64,000 nt of DNA from NCBI RefSeq assembly GCF_009882985.1, contig NZ_WTUZ01000022.1:967065-1031064 (forward strand). The letters are read 5' to 3'. Position numbers and translations under genes: made by a program. Origin of the DNA: Paenibacillus silvestris. Its GTDB lineage: Bacteria > Bacillota > Bacilli > Paenibacillales > NBRC-103111. Below are positions 1 to 7,704 of the stretch, piece by piece. Position 1 is the stretch's first letter. Each line of letters starts with the position of its first letter. The notes below the pieces were generated by a model. That model saw only the letters and a list, made by a program, of their open reading frames with translations. It searched no databases and was not told the origin of the DNA.

Positions 1-1
1 A

Positions 2-532
2 GGCTCTGAGCAAGCCGATGGCGAGCTTCAGGCTGAGGCCTTTCGGGCTTCGATACGGGAACAGGTGGATCAATATGCTGTGGTTTCCTTTGCTTCCTTG
101 CTCATGAAGAAAGCTCGCGAGATCTATGAGCAGGAACGGCAGCCCGGTGTGCTTTTACGAGCATCCGATTATTTGGCGAGGATGACGAGTGGAGCTTTCA
201 CCCACGTCAAAGCGCCATTCGGAGAGCAGCGTCTTGTTGCGGTTCGATCGAATGGGCAGTCCGTGGATACAAGTCAGCTCAGTCGGGGAACTGCGGAGCA
301 GCTGTATTTATCGATGCGTTTTGCGCTTGTGGAAGAATATGCCGGCAAAGCGGTATTACCGCTCGTCATGGATGATATTCTCGTCAACTTCGACGAGGAA
401 CGGATGGAGAGCTGTCTGCGTGTGCTCGCTGACTTAAGCAGCAGGCATCAAGTGCTGTTGTTTACCTGTCACGGACATGTACGGGATGCTGCGGCGCGCG
501 TTATTCGGAATTACCAATTAATAAACTTGTAG
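2..532 (+). CDS. YhaN-like SMC/Rad50-type ATPase, C-terminal part (cut by window edge)
   Basis: The frame is open from base 2 with no start, so only about the last 176 residues are here. They carry an ABC-type signature region (LSRGTAEQLYLSMRFAL), a Walker B/D-loop stretch (PLVMDDILVNFDEER) and a final switch-like TCH motif, the order seen at the end of YhaN/Rad50-like ATPases. Such proteins have an N-terminal Walker A and a long coiled coil, which would lie left of the window, and usually pair with a YhaO-type nuclease subunit. The family-level call is firm; the exact orthologue is inferred. Confidence 0.75.
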   Translation, partial: GSEQADGELQAEAFRASIREQVDQYAVVSFASLLMKKAREIYEQERQPGVLLRASDYLARMTSGAFTHVKAPFGEQRLVAVRSNGQSVDTSQLSRGTAEQLYLSMRFALVEEYAGKAVLPLVMDDILVNFDEERMESCLRVLADLSSRHQVLLFTCHGHVRDAAARVIRNYQLINL

Positions 533-605
533 AATGGTGATCCTGTATGGCATGAGAACCCGTTCATGATCATATAAGTTGAAGAAAAAAGCTGGAGGTA
601 TCAAA

Positions 606-890
606 GTGGAGCCAGGAAGCGGGAAGAAGAAAGAGCACCGGGAAATAACGTACCAGGTTGGTTGGAAAAAAGGGAAAATCGAGTGGAATGAAGGGGCTGC
701 GGAAGCGTTATCTGTTAAATCACTTAAGCCTGTAGAAAGTCCGGAAGATGCTGAAGTGAGACGGCTTCAGCTTCTATGGAAACCAGCGATGAACCTCCCA
801 AGCTGGATGCTGTTCCCTCTTCTTTATGCGCTTCCGGTTCTTTGCTTTGGTTTAACGTTTATCCTCATTTATGGTCTGCGGCATGGATAG
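606..890 (+). CDS. Small single-pass membrane protein, unknown function
   Basis: 94 residues from a GTG start. I chose GTG 606 because GGAGG lies at 594-598 with 7-nt spacing; an upstream TTG at 579 has no such site. The N-terminal two thirds is hydrophilic and charged (KKKEHREIT..), followed by one hydrophobic segment near the C-terminus (LPSWMLFPLLYALPVLCFG onward). It is followed 27 bp later by another membrane protein gene on the same strand, so the two are probably co-transcribed. I do not recognise the family. Confidence 0.55.
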   Translation: MEPGSGKKKEHREITYQVGWKKGKIEWNEGAAEALSVKSLKPVESPEDAEVRRLQLLWKPAMNLPSWMLFPLLYALPVLCFGLTFILIYGLRHG

Positions 891-917
891 TCGACAATTA
901 GAAAGGGGGGCTTAAGC

Positions 918-1349
918 ATGAATATGCTATTAGCGATAATTGGCGGGTTTCTTGGTCTTTTTGTAACTGGAGTTGCGATTTATACGGCATGGATGATTCA
1001 TCAGCTTTGGCGTCAGCAGGCGGCAGCGCCGAAGGCTTTGAGTCAAGTGGAGATTGCGGTAAGCTATTTTTCGCGCTGGACAGTGATGGATTATGCCATG
1101 ATCGGACTGTTTATCAGTGGTCTACTGCTATTGTTAGCCCAGCTATTCGCGATCCTGCGCGATCAAACGGGGACGACAGCACTTTTTCATTTTTCCTATT
1201 TGCTCACTGGCCTTATTTTATGCGTGATGGGGATGCTCTTTCTGGTAGTCCGTCTAATCGTCGTTCTCGGCTTCGCCCAAACAGGGGTCCTACACCGCAC
1301 GTTTACGGTTGCGCCAGATCATGAGCACCAGCCAGACAACGCTAATTAA
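918..1349 (+). CDS. Hypothetical multi-pass membrane protein
   Basis: 143 residues with about three hydrophobic segments (roughly 3-25, 55-77 and 88-115) and a short hydrophilic tail. A strong GAAAGGGGGG ribosome-binding site lies just before the ATG. It probably forms an operon with the small membrane protein upstream. Its last 60 bp overlap tail-to-tail with the convergent YkvI-like gene, and no terminator is visible between them. Family not recognised. Confidence 0.6.
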   Translation: MNMLLAIIGGFLGLFVTGVAIYTAWMIHQLWRQQAAAPKALSQVEIAVSYFSRWTVMDYAMIGLFISGLLLLLAQLFAILRDQTGTTALFHFSYLLTGLILCVMGMLFLVVRLIVVLGFAQTGVLHRTFTVAPDHEHQPDNAN

Positions 1350-2330
1350 GCCGAATACTGGATACAGAGCAGCAAGGAGCGTTTTAAAACCAATTTGACT
1401 GACCAGATAACTAAGTCCTAGAATGCTAAGCAGCAAAAATTTTCGGTTTAATTTGGTACGTTGCTGCAACTGCAAGGACAGGCCATACGCGTCGGCGATA
1501 AATGTTGTGAAAATCTCTCCATAAATAACGAGCAAATACGCGATTTGCGGGACAGAACCTAGCCTGTTAATGATATTCCCCATTGGAATCTCATACTGTG
1601 CAATACCAGGCATTTGCGCTGAGAGTGCGTAGTGAGCCGAGAGCAGCAGCATGCCAATGCCAGCACCTCCGATAAGACCGCCCCAATAAAGATCCGAACG
1701 CTTCGCGATGGCAGCTCCCATTGGCACCAGTACGGCTTGTGCCATGGCCAAATTGAAGGCTGTGTAGAGAAATGGGGCGAACCATATTTTGCCTAGGGAA
1801 TCATCCGTTGTGATCCGCAGCCAGTTGCCCGAAGATGGTGAATGCCACGTATAAACGACAATAACCACACTAAAAAGCAGCATGATAGGAACGACAATCG
1901 AGTTGACTGTCATAATAGCTCCAATTCCTCGCGATAAGACGAGATAGGAAAGCACCAAGGTGACCAAAAGTCCAGTCTGATAGGATAGATGAAGCTGCTC
2001 CTCAAATACCGTGCCGCCACCGGCAAGCATGACGGTTGTAATTCCGAACAACACGATCATGGTAAACAAGCTGATCCAATTCCCTATTTTCGGCCCAAAA
2101 ATGACCCGGTTCAGATCCTCATAAGACGTGGCTTTCAAAGTATGAGCCATTAGCATGAGCTTAATGCCAATCCATATGAATAGCACGGTAGATAAAGCGA
2201 TTGTTAAAGTTGCTATCCATCCATAGCGCGTAAAAAATTGCAAAATCTCTTGTCCAGAAGCAAAACCTGCTCCAACGACAGTTCCGATATAGGTAAAGGC
2301 AATACGGACGATCTGTGACCCTTTTCGCAT
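1290..2330 (-). CDS. YkvI-like membrane transporter
   Basis: 346 residues with about ten hydrophobic helices. The N-terminus has the motif YIGTVVGAGFASGQEI, typical of the YkvI family and related to the broken first helix of LeuT-fold amino acid carriers. I placed the start at the ATG ending at 2330 because the family begins just before this first helix; longer versions add 23 residues unlike the family. A weak GCGGGG lies upstream. Substrate unknown. Divergent to dedA, with convergent 3' overlap with the upstream membrane gene. Confidence 0.75.
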   Translation of the reverse strand: MRKGSQIVRIAFTYIGTVVGAGFASGQEILQFFTRYGWIATLTIALSTVLFIWIGIKLMLMAHTLKATSYEDLNRVIFGPKIGNWISLFTMIVLFGITTVMLAGGGTVFEEQLHLSYQTGLLVTLVLSYLVLSRGIGAIMTVNSIVVPIMLLFSVVIVVYTWHSPSSGNWLRITTDDSLGKIWFAPFLYTAFNLAMAQAVLVPMGAAIAKRSDLYWGGLIGGAGIGMLLLSAHYALSAQMPGIAQYEIPMGNIINRLGSVPQIAYLLVIYGEIFTTFIADAYGLSLQLQQRTKLNRKFLLLSILGLSYLVSQIGFKTLLAALYPVFGLISVVWLVLMIWRNRKRAV

Positions 2331-2400
2331 GGATTGCCCCGCTTTCTTTCGTTTGGTATAGTACAAGGTATGTTCGCGAAGACAGTAGCATGACTGCAAC

Positions 2401-2429
2401 TTGGGGCAAGCCCTTTTTTTTGATAAAAT
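2401..2429 (+). promoter_or_regulatory. Predicted sigma-A promoter of the DedA gene
   Basis: TTGGGG (2401-2406) and TAAAAT (2424-2429) are separated by 17 bp. The -10 overlaps an in-frame ATG (2428), which argues that the true start is the downstream GTG at 2473. Confidence 0.5.
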
Positions 2430-2472
2430 GGATAAGAACAGAAAGACGAAAGAATTTGGGAGTGTGTCTTTT

Positions 2473-3078
2473 GTGAAAGAAGCTCTTTATGATTTAATTG
2501 GGCATTATGGCTACATTGCTCTGTACCTTCTATTATCTGCCGGGATTGTTGGCGTACCTATACCAGATGAAACGTTGATGGCTTTCGTGGGCTCGCTGAC
2601 TGCGCCTGGAGGTCCTTTTGAGTATGGGACAACCTTAATTGTGATTTACGCAGGTACGATGACCGGAATGATTGTGAGTTATCTCATCGGTCATCGGGTC
2701 GGCAAGCCATTCTTGTACCGCTATGGAAAATGGATCAAGCTGACGCCGGATCGGATTGAAAGGGCAGAAGGCTGGTTTCATAAATATGGGCTTTGGACCG
2801 TATTCTTCGGTTATTTTGTGCCAGGAGTACGCCATTTCACGTGTTATTTATCTGGAGTTAGCGGAGTTAAATTCTACAAATATATGCTTTACGCGGGGAC
2901 AGGGGCTTTGCTGTGGTGTACAACTTTCCTCACACTGGGTCATTTCATCGGCAGCAATTTGGACGGATTATTCAATCTGATCCATCAATACTTGGGTGTG
3001 AGTCTCATCATTCTTGCCATTGTGGCTGTGATAGGGGTGGCAATTTATTTCCGCTTTCGGAAAAGAAGAGCGATCTAA
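2473..3078 (+). CDS. DedA family membrane protein
   Basis: 201 residues, the usual DedA length. Visible marks are the early re-entrant region with VGVPIPDE, the stretch GHRVGKPFLYRYGKW, and the conserved FFGYFVPGVRHFTCYLSGV segment with its arginine. DedA proteins are polytopic membrane proteins; members flip polyprenyl-phosphate or phospholipids and support envelope homeostasis. Start GTG 2473 is preferred: GGGAG lies about 10 nt upstream and the predicted promoter covers earlier candidates. Monocistronic, closed by a strong hairpin. Confidence 0.85.
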   Translation: MKEALYDLIGHYGYIALYLLLSAGIVGVPIPDETLMAFVGSLTAPGGPFEYGTTLIVIYAGTMTGMIVSYLIGHRVGKPFLYRYGKWIKLTPDRIERAEGWFHKYGLWTVFFGYFVPGVRHFTCYLSGVSGVKFYKYMLYAGTGALLWCTTFLTLGHFIGSNLDGLFNLIHQYLGVSLIILAIVAVIGVAIYFRFRKRRAI

Positions 3079-3085
3079 CCACAAA

Positions 3086-3128
3086 GAAAGACCATACTTG
3101 TCATCCTTTCGGTGACGGTATGGTCTTT
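3086..3128. terminator. Bidirectional terminator between dedA and the lipoprotein gene
   Basis: An 11-bp inverted repeat AAAGACCATAC / GTATGGTCTTT with an inner GTCA/TGAC stem lies between two convergent genes. It can serve both. Confidence 0.7.
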
Positions 3129-3152
3129 GCTCTTTCTTGCTTTCGTGCGGAA

Positions 3153-3875
3153 TTAACGATCTGCGAAAAGCTTAATCGATTGGATCGTGTTGGCGTTCGG
3201 GTCCACATCGAGCTTCAAAAGAGTACCTTGTGATTTGTAAGAAAGCACATAGGTTGTGTTAGAATCCGGTTTGCCGAGAATGGTAATGGCATCCTCAACT
3301 TTCTGACCGAGGTGCAGTCCGCGAAGTCCCGGATCAATATCCGTAGAGTGTACATCCACGAACTCTAGGGCATCCTTGACATTAAAGCCAACGGAGAAAT
3401 CACCGAAGTCGTAGACTTGAATCGCATCCTCATCTTCATCCATGACGAATTGCTTCTTTGCTTTGCCGAATCGGTCCAGCACCAAGTTTTTGCTTGTTCC
3501 AAGCTTTAAGCCCATTAGGGTCGGTTTCTCCTGCTGATAAGCATCTTCAGCTTTCACTCGTGGCTTAGACGTTGGTTTGGCACTTGCCGAGTTCTGTGGC
3601 AGATCCGATAAGTCCGTTTTGGTCGTATTGGCAACTTGCGCTTCGTGCTTGGCTATCGTATCCTCCGGTGCCAAGGAAGCAGTTGGCGTTTCTACAGCCA
3701 ACACGGGAGGCGTGCTGACCGGGCTTGTACTTGGATTCTGCTTCTGAACAAGAACCGTTGGATCTATAGTAGGCTGAGCGGAAGGAGCAGATGACTCTTG
3801 GCAGCCAGCTAAGATAAGCAAGGAAAATGCAACAGGCACAAAGCCAAGCATAACAGGTCTCATAGCATTGTTCAT
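3153..3875 (-). CDS. Putative lipoprotein with two repeated domains
   Basis: 240 residues. The signal peptide ends in the lipobox LILAGC (Cys25), so it is probably anchored to the outer face of the membrane. A Ser/Thr/Pro-rich linker (about 26-115) leads to two related units, GLKLGTSKNLVLDRFGKAKK and GLHLGQKVEDAITILGKPDS, each starting with G-L-x-L-G and ending with a G-K-x motif. This resembles tandem SmpA- or DUF4309-like units of Gram-positive lipoproteins, but the assignment is tentative. Monocistronic, facing dedA. Confidence 0.7.
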   Translation of the reverse strand: MNNAMRPVMLGFVPVAFSLLILAGCQESSAPSAQPTIDPTVLVQKQNPSTSPVSTPPVLAVETPTASLAPEDTIAKHEAQVANTTKTDLSDLPQNSASAKPTSKPRVKAEDAYQQEKPTLMGLKLGTSKNLVLDRFGKAKKQFVMDEDEDAIQVYDFGDFSVGFNVKDALEFVDVHSTDIDPGLRGLHLGQKVEDAITILGKPDSNTTYVLSYKSQGTLLKLDVDPNANTIQSIKLFADR

Positions 3876-4157
3876 TCATCATCATTCCTTTCTGCCGGAT
3901 CGTTGGTCTTCATAGTTTCTTAAAAAAGAATATTACTAATCATACTGCGTTCGGGTTGTCAATCTCAATGGATCTTGTTGCCTAAATGTGAGCATTTATA
4001 AACAAATTTCAAATTGTTAACCCCTATATGATTATAGACACCTATTCAGCGTTAAAAGTTTCACTTCTAAGAGCGATATTCGCAAATTGGGACTTGAAAC
4101 CTACTTCATCATTATGGTAACTTACTCATAATAGACAGGATTAAGGGGGCCAGTATC

Positions 4158-4727
4158 ATGGAATTGTTAAAACAGCGGATCCAAGAGGTCGGTGTCGTTG
4201 TATCGGATAAAGTGCTTAAGCTGGATGCCATTCTTAATCATCAGGTGGATCCGGTTTTGACCATGGAGATGGGACGGGAATTTGCCAGACTTTTTAGAGA
4301 CACCAAACCGGACAAGGTGTTAACCGTAGAGTCTTCTGGAATTCCAATTGCTTTTACAACTGCCTTGCACCTTGAGATCCCTATGATTTTCGCACGTCGC
4401 AAGAAGACATTAACGATGGATCAAGATACGTATAGTGAACGTGTGCCTTCTTTTACCAAAGGAATTGTGACGGACATTATGGTATCTTCGCATTTGCTGC
4501 ACAAAGGTGAGCGCGTGTTGCTTATTGATGATTTTATTGCAAATGGGGACGCTGCTCGCGGATTAATTCGCATTATTGAGAAGGCGGAGGCTGAACTGGT
4601 CGGTGTCGGCATCGCGGTGGAGAAATCCTTCCAATCAGGCGGAAGTTCGATCAGAGAACGCGGTATTCGGGTTGAATCATTAGCAAGAATTGCCTCGCTA
4701 GAGAACGGGCAAATCACTTTTGACTGA
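4158..4727 (+). CDS. xpt: Xanthine phosphoribosyltransferase
   Basis: 189 residues, close to B. subtilis Xpt (about 194). It converts xanthine plus PRPP to XMP in purine salvage. The PRPP-binding loop VLLIDDFIANGDAARGL (about 118-134) and the start MELLKQRIQEVGVVVSDKVL are typical. AAGGGGG lies before the ATG. In B. subtilis xpt is under a purine riboswitch with pbuX; I found neither the aptamer core in 3876-4157 nor a pbuX here, so control seems different. Monocistronic. Confidence 0.92.
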   Translation: MELLKQRIQEVGVVVSDKVLKLDAILNHQVDPVLTMEMGREFARLFRDTKPDKVLTVESSGIPIAFTTALHLEIPMIFARRKKTLTMDQDTYSERVPSFTKGIVTDIMVSSHLLHKGERVLLIDDFIANGDAARGLIRIIEKAEAELVGVGIAVEKSFQSGGSSIRERGIRVESLARIASLENGQITFD

Positions 4728-4807
4728 TTTTACATCTAGTCTATGACTTCCCTGAATGCCAATTATCCATTATAATGGTTATAAGGTAAGAGAGGAGGCT
4801 GACATCT

Positions 4808-5134
4808 ATGGGTATCGAAAATGGTTCCATTGAATATTTCATGACTAAGCTTGGGGAAGCCAAAACACATTTTGAACGTGCTCTTGATTGTAAGCATACA
4901 GAATTTGATGATCTATATCCGTATATGATCGAACATCCTCAATTTTTCTGGTACAAACGCTATGTTGCCTGGTCTGAGTTGTTAACGATTGTAAAGCTCT
5001 GCACAGAGCTGACTATTGAATGGGAACAGCAATTTTCCGTGGCACAAGTGGAATATATTCAGAAGCGTGTAATGTCAAGCAAAGTCCTTGATTTCTGGTT
5101 TGAAACGAATGATTCCAAGGAACATGTAAGCTAA
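4808..5134 (+). CDS. Hypothetical protein, 108 aa
   Basis: A soluble, helical-looking, acidic protein with several aromatic clusters (YPYMIEHPQFFWYKRY). AGAGGAGG precedes the ATG with good spacing, and a TATAAT at 4771-4776 may be its -10. A strong terminator follows. It is probably a real gene because of its expression signals; I do not recognise a family. Confidence 0.55.
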   Translation: MGIENGSIEYFMTKLGEAKTHFERALDCKHTEFDDLYPYMIEHPQFFWYKRYVAWSELLTIVKLCTELTIEWEQQFSVAQVEYIQKRVMSSKVLDFWFETNDSKEHVS

Positions 5135-5145
5135 TGCAAATTCAA

Positions 5146-5185
5146 GAGGCCAATGGATCCGCTAAGGATTCGTTGGCCTTTTTTC
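5146..5185. terminator. Rho-independent terminator
   Basis: AGGCCAA / TTGGCCT stem with a 13-19 nt loop followed by TTTTTTCTTT. It closes the 108-aa gene. Confidence 0.8.
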
Positions 5186-5216
5186 TTTCCATAGACTGGT
5201 GGCAGGCAAGATTTCG

Positions 5217-5534
5217 TTATACGCCATTTTGTAAAATATTCATGCTTTCAATATGCCTTTTCGTTTTTTCATTCCCTAATCGATGCAAAGTTCGATAGAC
5301 TTCCGTCAAATAATAATCATATTCTTGATTAGCCTCGTTGGAGTAATAGACGGTCCAAGGAAGCCAAGAGGTAGCGTAGCTGGCCTGGGAAGTGTTATCT
5401 GTTTCCTCAAAGAGCTCCTGCAGTTGATCGAACTCCTCATCTGTAGCGGTAATTTCAAATTCATAATTGAGAGAAGTACTGTCTTCCAGTACCTCGCCTG
5501 TTCCGACGTTAACGTAATAAGTTTTTTTGTCCAA
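5217..5534 (-). CDS. Hypothetical protein of a Paenibacillus-type small family
   Basis: About 105 acidic residues (DKKTYYVNVGTGEVLED..., ending with LGNEKTKRHIESMNIL). The pattern of a short beta-rich start with YYVxVGTG and a helical end with TKRHIE recalls small proteins I associate with Paenibacillus that are sometimes labelled hydrolase without evidence. The start is unsure: TTG at 5534 has GGGGG 8 nt upstream, while TTG at 5549 overlaps that G-run. Function unknown. Confidence 0.5.
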   Translation of the reverse strand: MDKKTYYVNVGTGEVLEDSTSLNYEFEITATDEEFDQLQELFEETDNTSQASYATSWLPWTVYYSNEANQEYDYYLTEVYRTLHRLGNEKTKRHIESMNILQNGV

Positions 5535-5679
5535 TATCAAAACCCCCAAAGTTAGGATGGCGTTCTATTGCTTCGTCCTGATTAAGTTAACCCTCAGCTA
5601 GCGGATTTATGTAAAGTTTCAAGTAGACAGGAATTGGTGTATGCTTAAGGTGTAAAACTGGATGGTTGGAGGAAAAATG

Positions 5680-5943
5680 ATGATAACAGAAGATCAGTTG
5701 GATCTTTATCGTGTAGAAAGCACCTTGCTTCGCGTTATTCGCGATGTCAGCCCAAGGAATGATGTCCGCGGCATCGTTGTCGCTTGGGATGATGACAGTG
5801 TCTTAATCCGCAAAAAAAATCGCAGAGTGGTCAAGCTTGCACGCAGCTATGTGTATCAGCCTTATGAGGCTGAGCGGCCACCGGAATATATGCTACCGCA
5901 AGAACCTATTGAGCCGGATGATGCTTCGGATGAATCGGAATAA
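5680..5943 (+). CDS. Hypothetical small acidic protein
   Basis: 87 residues. ATG 5680 is 7 nt after GGAGG (5668-5672); ATG 5677 is possible but too close. The first 60 residues look like one small beta domain (GIVVAWDDDSVLIRKKNRRVVKLARSY), and the tail is very acidic (EPDDASDESE). Its 3' end overlaps the predicted start of cbiZ by 14 bp, suggesting translational coupling. Function unknown. Confidence 0.6.
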   Translation: MITEDQLDLYRVESTLLRVIRDVSPRNDVRGIVVAWDDDSVLIRKKNRRVVKLARSYVYQPYEAERPPEYMLPQEPIEPDDASDESE

Positions 5944-6646
5944 GGTTCCAATCACGGGTGTTCAGATGGATTTGGTGAATTCCAAACACGGCAGCTACGT
6001 GCTAATTCGAAGTGACAGTCCCATGCGCACCATGAATTCTTCGCCCTGGGGCGGAGGATTCGGGATGCATGCTGCGCTCATGAATAGGCAGGTAGACAAG
6101 CAATATAACGAGGCTGATCCCCTGCGTGAAATGTATGAATTCATCCTGCGCGAAGGGTTGAATCCTCGAGGAACGGCGGGCATGCTCACCGCAGCACTGG
6201 TGAAGGATGTGGGGTACAGCACGCTAACCTGGACAGGGAATGACGCAACCGAGACTGGGGCGCATACCCTGCACGTTAGTACATGGGTCACAGTAGGTCT
6301 CGGGAACAAGGCTAGGGCAGGGGCAGAGTTGCCAGCTGCCTCGCTTTATCCCGGAACGATTAATACGATTATCGTTATAGAAGGGCAATTAACCGATGCC
6401 GCGATGGTTAATGCGGTCATTACCGCGACTGAAGCTAAGGCGGCAGCGCTTCAATCTTTAGGTATCGAAGTCGAGGGACTGCCAGCGACAGGGACCACCA
6501 CGGACGCGGTGCTCATCGCAACAACATGCCGCGGGCACTTATACAGCTATGCAGGAACGGCAACAGTGCTGGGTAATATGATTGGAAGAACCGTGTACGA
6601 GGCCATTATGGCTTCGGGACAGCTATATGAGAAAACGCCCTACTAA
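5930..6646 (+). CDS. cbiZ: Adenosylcobinamide amidohydrolase CbiZ
   Basis: About 238 residues. CbiZ cleaves the aminopropanol side chain from adenosylcobinamide (and some pseudo-B12 forms) to give adenosylcobyric acid, which re-enters cobalamin synthesis. Family marks are PWGGGFGMHAALMNRQVDK, LTAALVKDVG, the block YPGTINTIIVIEGQLTDAAM with AVITATEAKAAALQSLGIEV after it, and ATGTTTDAVLIATT. The start is uncertain: ATG 5930 overlaps the gene before it and lacks a strong ribosome-binding site; a GTG about 30 bp on is possible. No other cobalamin genes adjoin it, but a cobalamin riboswitch and a B12-dependent reductase lie 14-17 kb away. Confidence 0.85.
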   Translation: MNRNKVPITGVQMDLVNSKHGSYVLIRSDSPMRTMNSSPWGGGFGMHAALMNRQVDKQYNEADPLREMYEFILREGLNPRGTAGMLTAALVKDVGYSTLTWTGNDATETGAHTLHVSTWVTVGLGNKARAGAELPAASLYPGTINTIIVIEGQLTDAAMVNAVITATEAKAAALQSLGIEVEGLPATGTTTDAVLIATTCRGHLYSYAGTATVLGNMIGRTVYEAIMASGQLYEKTPY

Positions 6647-6678
6647 TCCGTGAGGATCGGTGGGGCGTTTGTTTTTCG
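6633..6678 (+). terminator. Terminator of cbiZ
   Basis: AAACGCCC pairs with GGGCGTTT across the cbiZ stop codon, followed by GTTTTTCG. Confidence 0.7.
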
Positions 6679-6724
6679 TTATCGCGGTGATACTCACCGA
6701 GAATTCCCCTAAGGCTTTGGTGAA

Positions 6725-6903
6725 GGGAACTGAAGTCCGCTATTTGGAGAAAAACGAGCTTATCCCCACAATGAGCGGAACTACAGGCCTTTATTCGGCC
6801 TCCACAGCACGTGTTCCGGGTGAAGTAAACAAAATAGCGGAACGTAGTTCCGTTTACTTGTGGAAATGGGCTTGTTTAGACAAATAGCGCCCTGTAGTTC
6901 CCG
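6725..6903. repeat. Dispersed intergenic repeat, copy 1 (about 180 bp)
   Basis: Layout: an inverted unit GGGAACTGAAGTCCGCTATT (6725-6744), a middle unit GCGGAACTACAGG, then two direct units AAATAGCGGAACGTAGTTCC (6832-6851) and AAATAGCGCCCTGTAGTTCC (6882-6901), exactly 50 bp apart. The same order and spacing recurs at 18961-19140. An open frame of 75 codons runs through it but has no family or ribosome-binding-site support. Confidence 0.7.
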
Positions 6904-6939
6904 TTCCCAATTCACCATGCAGTTGAACGCTCGCGTGCT

Positions 6940-7119
6940 TTATGTTCTACGAGTAACACCGAAGGCCAAACCAGCGGTAACGGCATCAACGCCAGCTGGA
7001 TCGTCTTCTTCATTTTTGTAATTCGGATCATGGACAATACCTTCAGCTTCACCTTCTGTGAGATGCCGCTCATTGCCTGTATATTTGGGTTCGAGAGCTT
7101 TGATTTCTTCCTTATCCAT
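6940..7119 (-). CDS. Small acidic protein, unknown
   Basis: 59 residues beginning MDKEEIKALEPKYTGNERH. AAAGGAGG lies 7 nt before the ATG ending at 7119; a second ATG (7125) is only 1 nt from that site. The protein is rich in Glu/Asp with a small hydrophobic end (AGVDAVTAGLAFGVTRRT). The strong ribosome-binding site supports a real gene. No family recognised. Confidence 0.6.
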   Translation of the reverse strand: MDKEEIKALEPKYTGNERHLTEGEAEGIVHDPNYKNEEDDPAGVDAVTAGLAFGVTRRT

Positions 7120-7188
7120 CGTCATCCCTCCTTTGGGAATAGGGTTAGGAGCGGGGTGCGAATTTATGCATGGATTGTAAAAGTTTCG

Positions 7189-7218
7189 TTGACGAGCTTT
7201 CGAGTCCCATGTTATATT
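7189..7218 (+). promoter_or_regulatory. Promoter of tRNA-Leu
   Basis: TTGACG (7189-7194) and TATATT (7213-7218), or TTATAT one base earlier, with 17-18 bp spacing, about 25 bp before the tRNA. Confidence 0.65.
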
Positions 7219-7240
7219 TATTTTTGTCACCACATCATGA

Positions 7241-7324
7241 GCGATCATGGCGGAATTGGCAGACGCGCACGGTTCAGGTCCGTGTGGGCTTACCCCCGTG
7301 GAGGTTCGAGTCCTCTTGATCGCA
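7241..7324 (+). tRNA. tRNA-Leu (anticodon CAG)
   Basis: 84 nt. The acceptor arms GCGATCA / TGATCGC pair over 7 bp with discriminator A. The anticodon arm is CACGG-TTCAGGT-CCGTG, giving CAG. A long variable arm (GTGGGCTTACCCCC) marks a class II tRNA, and the T-loop GGTTCGAGTCC is present. The 3' CCA is not encoded. Confidence 0.95.
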
Positions 7325-7334
7325 TCGTACTTAT

Positions 7335-7372
7335 AATAAACTCTTCGAATTTATTCGAAGAGTTTATTTTTT
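7335..7372 (+). terminator. Terminator of tRNA-Leu
   Basis: AATAAACTCTTCGAAT / ATTCGAAGAGTTTATT stem followed by TTTTTTATT, 10 bp after the tRNA. Confidence 0.9.
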
Positions 7373-7704
7373 TATTGAATCATTACCTTCAAACGATGAA
7401 TCACGTGTCTTTTCTCATAATTTGCAACTATCAGTTAACTCTTTTTATAGAAATCGCTCTTTTTTAACGTTTACATGACTTATAAGGTGCAGTAATTTAA
7501 GGCAAGGAGGTGAATGTAAGCGCTTTTTTAACGGCGATAAATCAACTTTTTTTGTTTGTGTATAACTCAGTTTACAGAGTGTTCAAACCTTGCAAACCTA
7601 TGAAATTGCTCTCATGGAATAACGGCTACTACCAATTGATAACAGTTAAATAAACAAGATCAACGGCAAAAGATTCACTAATTCTCGACTGAGGAGAGAA
7701 GATT
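7373..7704. other. Intergenic leader region before the GH110-like gene
   Basis: No supported gene. It contains an AAGGAGGTG directly followed by a short frame (GTG at about 7511, 47 codons) whose ribosome-binding site overlaps the start codon, so I do not call it a gene. It also holds the cre-like site at 7515. The rest is AT-rich leader. Confidence 0.5.
7515..7528. promoter_or_regulatory. Candidate CcpA (cre) site
   Basis: TGTAAGCGCTTTTT fits the catabolite-responsive element pattern TGWNANCGNTNWCA at all but the last two positions. It lies 177 bp before a secreted glycosidase gene, a normal target of carbon catabolite control. Confidence 0.4.

Noticed and set aside
3876..4157. Purine riboswitch expected before xpt
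   Set aside because: The conserved aptamer core and loop pair are not visible in this leader.
5837..5929. Longer N-terminus for CbiZ
   Set aside because: These 31 codons overlap the previous gene in another frame and do not resemble the CbiZ family.
6660..6887. 75-codon frame after cbiZ
   Set aside because: It runs through a terminator and the dispersed repeat element and lacks start signals.
7511..7652. 47-codon frame starting GTG after AAGGAG
   Set aside because: The Shine-Dalgarno-like run overlaps the start codon and the product looks random; the nearby ATG is followed at once by a stop.
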